DNA from: Candidatus Methylomirabilota bacterium | Lineage (GTDB): Bacteria; Methylomirabilota; Methylomirabilia; Methylomirabilales; Methylomirabilaceae | Length of the DNA stretch: 64,000 nt | Direction: 5' to 3' | Assembly (NCBI GenBank): GCA_028870115.1 | Contig: JAGWQH010000015.1 | Coordinates: forward strand, 1-64,000 | The notes under the pieces: generated by a model | Told to the model about the DNA's origin: nothing | Database searches by the model: none | Seen by the model: the letters and a program-made list of their open reading frames with translations, nothing else | Position numbers and translations under genes: made by a program | Shown: positions 61,105 through 64,000 of the stretch, piece after piece | How the letters are laid out: every line of letters begins with the position of its first letter | Position numbering within the stretch: position 1 is the first letter of the stretch

Positions 61105-61983
61105 TTAGGCGAAGTCGGCCAGCAAAGCAGCCGACGCTGCAGTCGCCGCGGTCACCTGACAAAGAAAATGAAGATTAAGGGTGTCGATGGTATCTGCAGG
61201 CAGGTGGTAATATGGGTTACGCAGGAAGGCGGTATCAGTGATCATGACAGCCGGGTAGCCGGCGTCCCAGAATGGCGCATGATCGCTCTGGCGCACGAGC
61301 GGAAGATTCTCCCCGTTTCCCTCTACAACGAAAGCCTGTACAGGCAGCGAGGGGGCAACCATGGCCGCCGCCTCTTTGAAGAGGGAAATAAGCCCCTCCG
61401 ATCGTCGATTTCCTACCACACCGATGAAATCCCCCGTCGCAGGCGCCTGGATCCCCTGGGGTGCAGCCTGGGTCGGGCCGGTATAGCCGATCATCTCCAT
61501 ATCGAAGACGCCGATAATCGACGCGCCAGAGGCCTTCGCCCGTTCCACATAGTACAGGCTGCCCGGGTTTCCATACTCTTCGAGGGCGAAGGCGATAAAG
61601 ATCAGGTCATGCGTGAATTGATGGCAGGCTAAGGCTCCGGCGACCTCGAGTAGTCCGGCTACCCCACTGGCATTGTCGTCGGCTCCAGGGCTGTTCGGTA
61701 CGGTGTCGTAGTGGGCGACTATCAACACCTGTTCATCGCCGGACGATCCCGGATGCGAAGCGATCAGGTTCCGGTACCAGCGGCCCTCACACCTAAATCG
61801 CTCTTCGGTGAACTGAAGACTACAACCTCTGAAGGCCTCCGCGATGGCGTCGGCAGCGGCTTCCATGCCGGCATATCCGTTAAACGGGTCCCGTGGCCCC
61901 ACAAGCCGATCGAGGTATCTCCGTATCCCGGGTTCGGAGACCGCTTCGACAATATGGTGGAGTACAGGATCGATGCGCTTCAC
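61105..61983 (-). CDS. M28-family zinc aminopeptidase-like protein
   Basis: 292 residues, no signal peptide. Zinc ligands of M28 peptidases in order: His/Asp in VLIVAHYDTVP, Asp in GADDNASGVAGLLEVA, Glu pair in FALEEYGNPGS, Asp in FDMEMIG, and His in NPYYHLPADTIDTLN. It should remove N-terminal residues from peptides, probably in the cytoplasm, or act as a related cyclotransferase/carboxypeptidase; substrate unknown. It is followed by the DUF151 gene upstream on the same strand. Confidence 0.85.
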   Translation of the reverse strand: MKRIDPVLHHIVEAVSEPGIRRYLDRLVGPRDPFNGYAGMEAAADAIAEAFRGCSLQFTEERFRCEGRWYRNLIASHPGSSGDEQVLIVAHYDTVPNSPGADDNASGVAGLLEVAGALACHQFTHDLIFIAFALEEYGNPGSLYYVERAKASGASIIGVFDMEMIGYTGPTQAAPQGIQAPATGDFIGVVGNRRSEGLISLFKEAAAMVAPSLPVQAFVVEGNGENLPLVRQSDHAPFWDAGYPAVMITDTAFLRNPYYHLPADTIDTLNLHFLCQVTAATAASAALLADFA

Positions 61984-62019
61984 CCGCGAGGCGCCTTGGC
62001 AGGCCGGGCGCCGAAAGGA

Positions 62020-62541
62020 TTATCGGGACGACTGGTTGGAACTCGCGCCCTCCAACGCTTTACTGCTGGCGTAGATCGGGACACCGGCCCGCAGCGCGAG
62101 GGCAATGGCGTCACTGGGTCGGCTGTCGACCGTAATCTCTTTGCCATCGGTCTCAAGGTAGAGGGTGGCATAGTAGGTATTGTCCTTAAAATCGCTGATA
62201 ACGACTCGTTGCAGGCGAGAGTGAAAGGCGGAGAGGAGGGAAACGATCAGATCGTGGGTCAAAGGGCGGGGAGGTGTGATCTGCTGTAGAGGAACAGCAA
62301 TACTTTGAGCCTCAGCAGGTCCAACGAAGAGTGTAAGCTCGCGCTTCTCCCCTTTGCCGCGAAGGAGTACGACGGTCTGGTCGCCACCTGGAGTGGCGGC
62401 CACGCCCAGCACTTCCATTTCGTATACGTCCTTGCGCTCTTCGGCTCGTACGGCAGTCCAGGGGATGAAAAGTACACCGATCAGAAAGGAGGCGAGTGCA
62501 ATCGTCAGAGGTGGTGCGGAATAGCGGCGCTGTTTATTCAT
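62020..62541 (-). CDS. DUF151 (bifunctional-nuclease-like) protein with export signal
   Basis: 173 residues. Hydrophobic N-terminal segment (TIALASFLIGVLFIPWTAV) ending in A-V-R-A, suggesting export or membrane anchoring. DUF151 signature: FKDNTYYATLYLETDG and VDSRPSDAIALALRAGVPIY. The best-known relatives are plant bifunctional nucleases; bacterial ones are uncharacterised, and an exported version is less usual. It overlaps the upstream methyltransferase gene by 8 bp. Confidence 0.83.
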   Translation of the reverse strand: MNKQRRYSAPPLTIALASFLIGVLFIPWTAVRAEERKDVYEMEVLGVAATPGGDQTVVLLRGKGEKRELTLFVGPAEAQSIAVPLQQITPPRPLTHDLIVSLLSAFHSRLQRVVISDFKDNTYYATLYLETDGKEITVDSRPSDAIALALRAGVPIYASSKALEGASSNQSSR

Positions 62542-63157
62542 TCAGACAGCGAACGAGACGCCAGCCATTCAGAAGGTTGACGCGGTGCAACTGCTCTGGA
62601 GTCAGTTGCGCTTCCTTGAGGACGGGCATGAGCTTCAGGTCGGTCTTAAATCCGAGTCGGGTACACAGCGGGGCCACCAGCTCTTCCAGGGTACCGACAA
62701 CCGGGTTCTCGCTCTTGAAGTGATTCAAGATTACAATGTGGCCTTTCTTCTTGCACACTCGTTTGATCTCTCGGAGGACCTGAACCGGTTCCGGAACCGC
62801 GCTGATCACGTACGTGGCCAGCACATGGTCGAAGTGCGCGTCCGGAAACTCCAGCTTCGACGCGTCCATCTCCTTAATGGTCACGTTATCCATCCCGTAT
62901 TCATTCACCTTCTCCTCGGCCTTACTTAACATCGGCCGGGAGAGATCGATTCCGACGAGGTGGCAGTCCTGCGGGTAGAGCGGGAGATTCAGTCCAGTTC
63001 CGATCCCCACCTCGAGCACCCTCTCGTTCGGCTTGACATCGAGAAGTTGCACCGCTGCGACGCGCCCCGGGTGAAAGATCCTTTCGAACAGGAAGTCGTA
63101 CATGGGCGATAAGATAGCGTAGGCCCGCGTAATCTGCTTATAGTCTAGGACAACCAT
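62534..63157 (-). CDS. Class I methyltransferase, PmtA-like (phosphatidylethanolamine N-methyltransferase type)
   Basis: 207 residues. SAM motif VLEVGIGTGLNLPLYP, GIDLSRPMLSKAEEKV, MDASKLEFPDAHFDHVLATYV and NHFKSENPVVG. This combination is typical of the soluble Rhodobacter-type PmtA, which methylates phosphatidylethanolamine toward phosphatidylcholine, though related small-molecule methyltransferases exist. GGAGGG precedes the ATG. Overlap with the DUF151 gene indicates co-translation. Confidence 0.8.
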   Translation of the reverse strand: MVVLDYKQITRAYAILSPMYDFLFERIFHPGRVAAVQLLDVKPNERVLEVGIGTGLNLPLYPQDCHLVGIDLSRPMLSKAEEKVNEYGMDNVTIKEMDASKLEFPDAHFDHVLATYVISAVPEPVQVLREIKRVCKKKGHIVILNHFKSENPVVGTLEELVAPLCTRLGFKTDLKLMPVLKEAQLTPEQLHRVNLLNGWRLVRCLNE

Positions 63158-63232
63158 TCAACCCTCCGATGACCGTGTTCCAGTTCGCTCATCCGCCAAG
63201 AGAATACGCTTCACTAAATGTCGCATTATACT

Positions 63233-64000
63233 CTACCGAGGCTGCTGCGAAAACAGTTTTTCATCAAAGTCTACCGGCAGCCGGACTGCCCGCCCCTGGA
63301 TGTCCCGGTATAACAGATACCCGTGCTGCCGGCCGAAGTCGTAGAGCCGCTTGGTCAGGAGGACGTCCTGTTTGCAGTATTCGATGACCCGCTCGATCTC
63401 TCCCGCCTTGAACCAGGCCAGGCTCTGCAGTCCATCCGCCGACTTCCGCTCCCCGAGGGTTTCTTGAGCCAGGTGATCCAGCTTCAGCCGAAACCCGAGC
63501 CGTCGGTGAATACACTCGAGGATGTCCAGAGTGGGGAGGGCATTCCAGTCGAGGTCGGCGTAGGCGCGCAGTACATCAAAGTCGAAACGCCGGACGTTAA
63601 ATCCGATAATCAGGCGCGCGTGGACCAGGTCGCTGATGAGGGCGTCAGCCTGCTCCTCGGTGTAGACCCTGAACGTGGCGCAATCAAGGTCGTAGACGAC
63701 GCCGACTGCCAGGCCCATCCGATGCCGCTGTTCCCATCCGCCGACATCCTCGGCGCTCCGCTGCGTCTCCAGGTCGAAGACGAGAGCATGGGGCATGACA
63801 GCAGTAGTCTCCGACGCCTCGTTCGCCTGCGGTTGTGACGGGGTTGAAAACCAATGAGAATGGGACCGTTTGGTATCGGTCCATGGCGTCTCCCCGAGCA
63901 GGCCCTGAAGAGTCAGGTGCGCGCCCTGCTTATCGAGCGGTTTGTTGCCCGAGCCGCACTTTGGTGAGTGAACGCAAGAGGGGCAGCCGGATTCGCACTG
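63233..64000 (-). CDS. DUF1998-type DEAD/DEAH helicase C-terminus fused to a DEDD exonuclease-like domain (partial)
   Basis: The frame enters from the right edge and runs without stop to 63233. The first visible residues carry the four-cysteine DUF1998 motif (CESGCPSCVHSPKCGSGN followed by PLDK), the C-terminal signature of Hrq1/MrfA-type helicases. A linker of about 45 residues is rich in Ser/Pro/Thr. Then comes an RNase H-like DEDD fold: FDLETQ, IIGFNVRRFDFDVL, and YCKQDVLLTKRLYDFG. An internal ATG at 63796 would give the exonuclease alone, but no strong ribosome-binding site supports that. MrfA/Hrq1 helicases act in DNA repair; a fused exonuclease could trim unwound ends. Confidence 0.85.
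   Translation of the reverse strand, partial: QCESGCPSCVHSPKCGSGNKPLDKQGAHLTLQGLLGETPWTDTKRSHSHWFSTPSQPQANEASETTAVMPHALVFDLETQRSAEDVGGWEQRHRMGLAVGVVYDLDCATFRVYTEEQADALISDLVHARLIIGFNVRRFDFDVLRAYADLDWNALPTLDILECIHRRLGFRLKLDHLAQETLGERKSADGLQSLAWFKAGEIERVIEYCKQDVLLTKRLYDFGRQHGYLLYRDIQGRAVRLPVDFDEKLFSQQPR

Noticed and set aside
1-64000. CRISPR array or prophage
   Set aside because: No regularly spaced repeats of 25-40 bp and no phage structural, integrase or lysis genes were seen.

Overview
The window is 64 kb of gene-dense, GC-rich chromosome from a Gram-negative (diderm) bacterium. It carries a TonB-dependent receptor, several lipoproteins, periplasmic multiheme and monoheme cytochromes c, hopanoid genes (hpnD and an hpnR-type C-3 methylase), an H+-type membrane pyrophosphatase and a complete set of ordinary housekeeping genes. 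HpnR together with c-type cytochromes and this base composition would fit the NC10 / Methylomirabilota lineage. That is an inference from gene content; no rRNA, methane or nitrogen-oxide marker gene is present to prove it. No tRNA, rRNA or CRISPR array was found.

Layout. 1-3.5 kb: end of a TonB receptor, a YfiR-like periplasmic protein, a CHASE/HAMP histidine kinase and a frameshifted response regulator. 3.5-9 kb: FmdB-like zinc ribbon, pentaheme cytochrome, HpnR, an unrecognised membrane protein and a START-like protein. 9-11.7 kb: lgt, gpsA and an alpha/beta hydrolase. 11.7-15.3 kb (minus): a KimA-like K+ permease followed by two TrkA-type RCK proteins, behind a strong promoter and a structured leader. 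15.3-25 kb: thioesterase, rtcA, an ArgA-like acetyltransferase, the PEP-synthase regulator, a DUF3105 protein, hpnD, a hydrolase, a rhodanese, a phosphohexomutase and argS.

25-36.7 kb is accessory DNA: an RHH/PIN toxin-antitoxin pair, a type III restriction-modification operon (mod, a HicB-like ORF, res), and then repeated copies of the 3' end of argS. One copy follows res directly (195 bp, ungapped). A second follows a broken 3' end of res about 1.9 kb later (252 bp, ungapped). Between and after these lie a membrane methyltransferase-like gene behind a MerR-type promoter with no visible regulator, decayed fragments, a secreted patatin, an IS3 remnant and a secreted class 3 lipase of clearly lower GC. 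The pattern suggests that the argS 3' end has been used repeatedly as an insertion or recombination point for a defence island. This is the most unusual structure in the window.

36.7-47 kb is core again: aminotransferase and purF (abutting), hppA, an unknown gene, a soluble MgtE/CBS-like protein paired with a divergent Nramp-family transporter, radC and a lipoprotein. 47-57.5 kb holds a cytochrome c, a methyltransferase, and a set that looks like muropeptide recycling or salvage: nagZ, a gamma-glutamyl hydrolase, a D-aminoacylase, a SIS protein, anmK, and nearby an M20 amidohydrolase; a frameshifted glycosyltransferase lies among them. 57.5-61 kb holds small envelope proteins (glycine-zipper, Tyr/Pro/Gly-rich, lipoprotein, TIGR04073-like). 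60.8-64 kb holds a stand-alone Lrp/AsnC ligand domain, an M28 peptidase, a DUF151 protein, a PmtA-like methyltransferase and the C-terminal part of a DUF1998 helicase fused to a DEDD exonuclease, cut by the right edge.

Several genes are frameshifted or carry an in-frame stop (positions near 3309, 8906, 34880 and 56050). These may be real decay or assembly errors; the sequence alone cannot separate the two.
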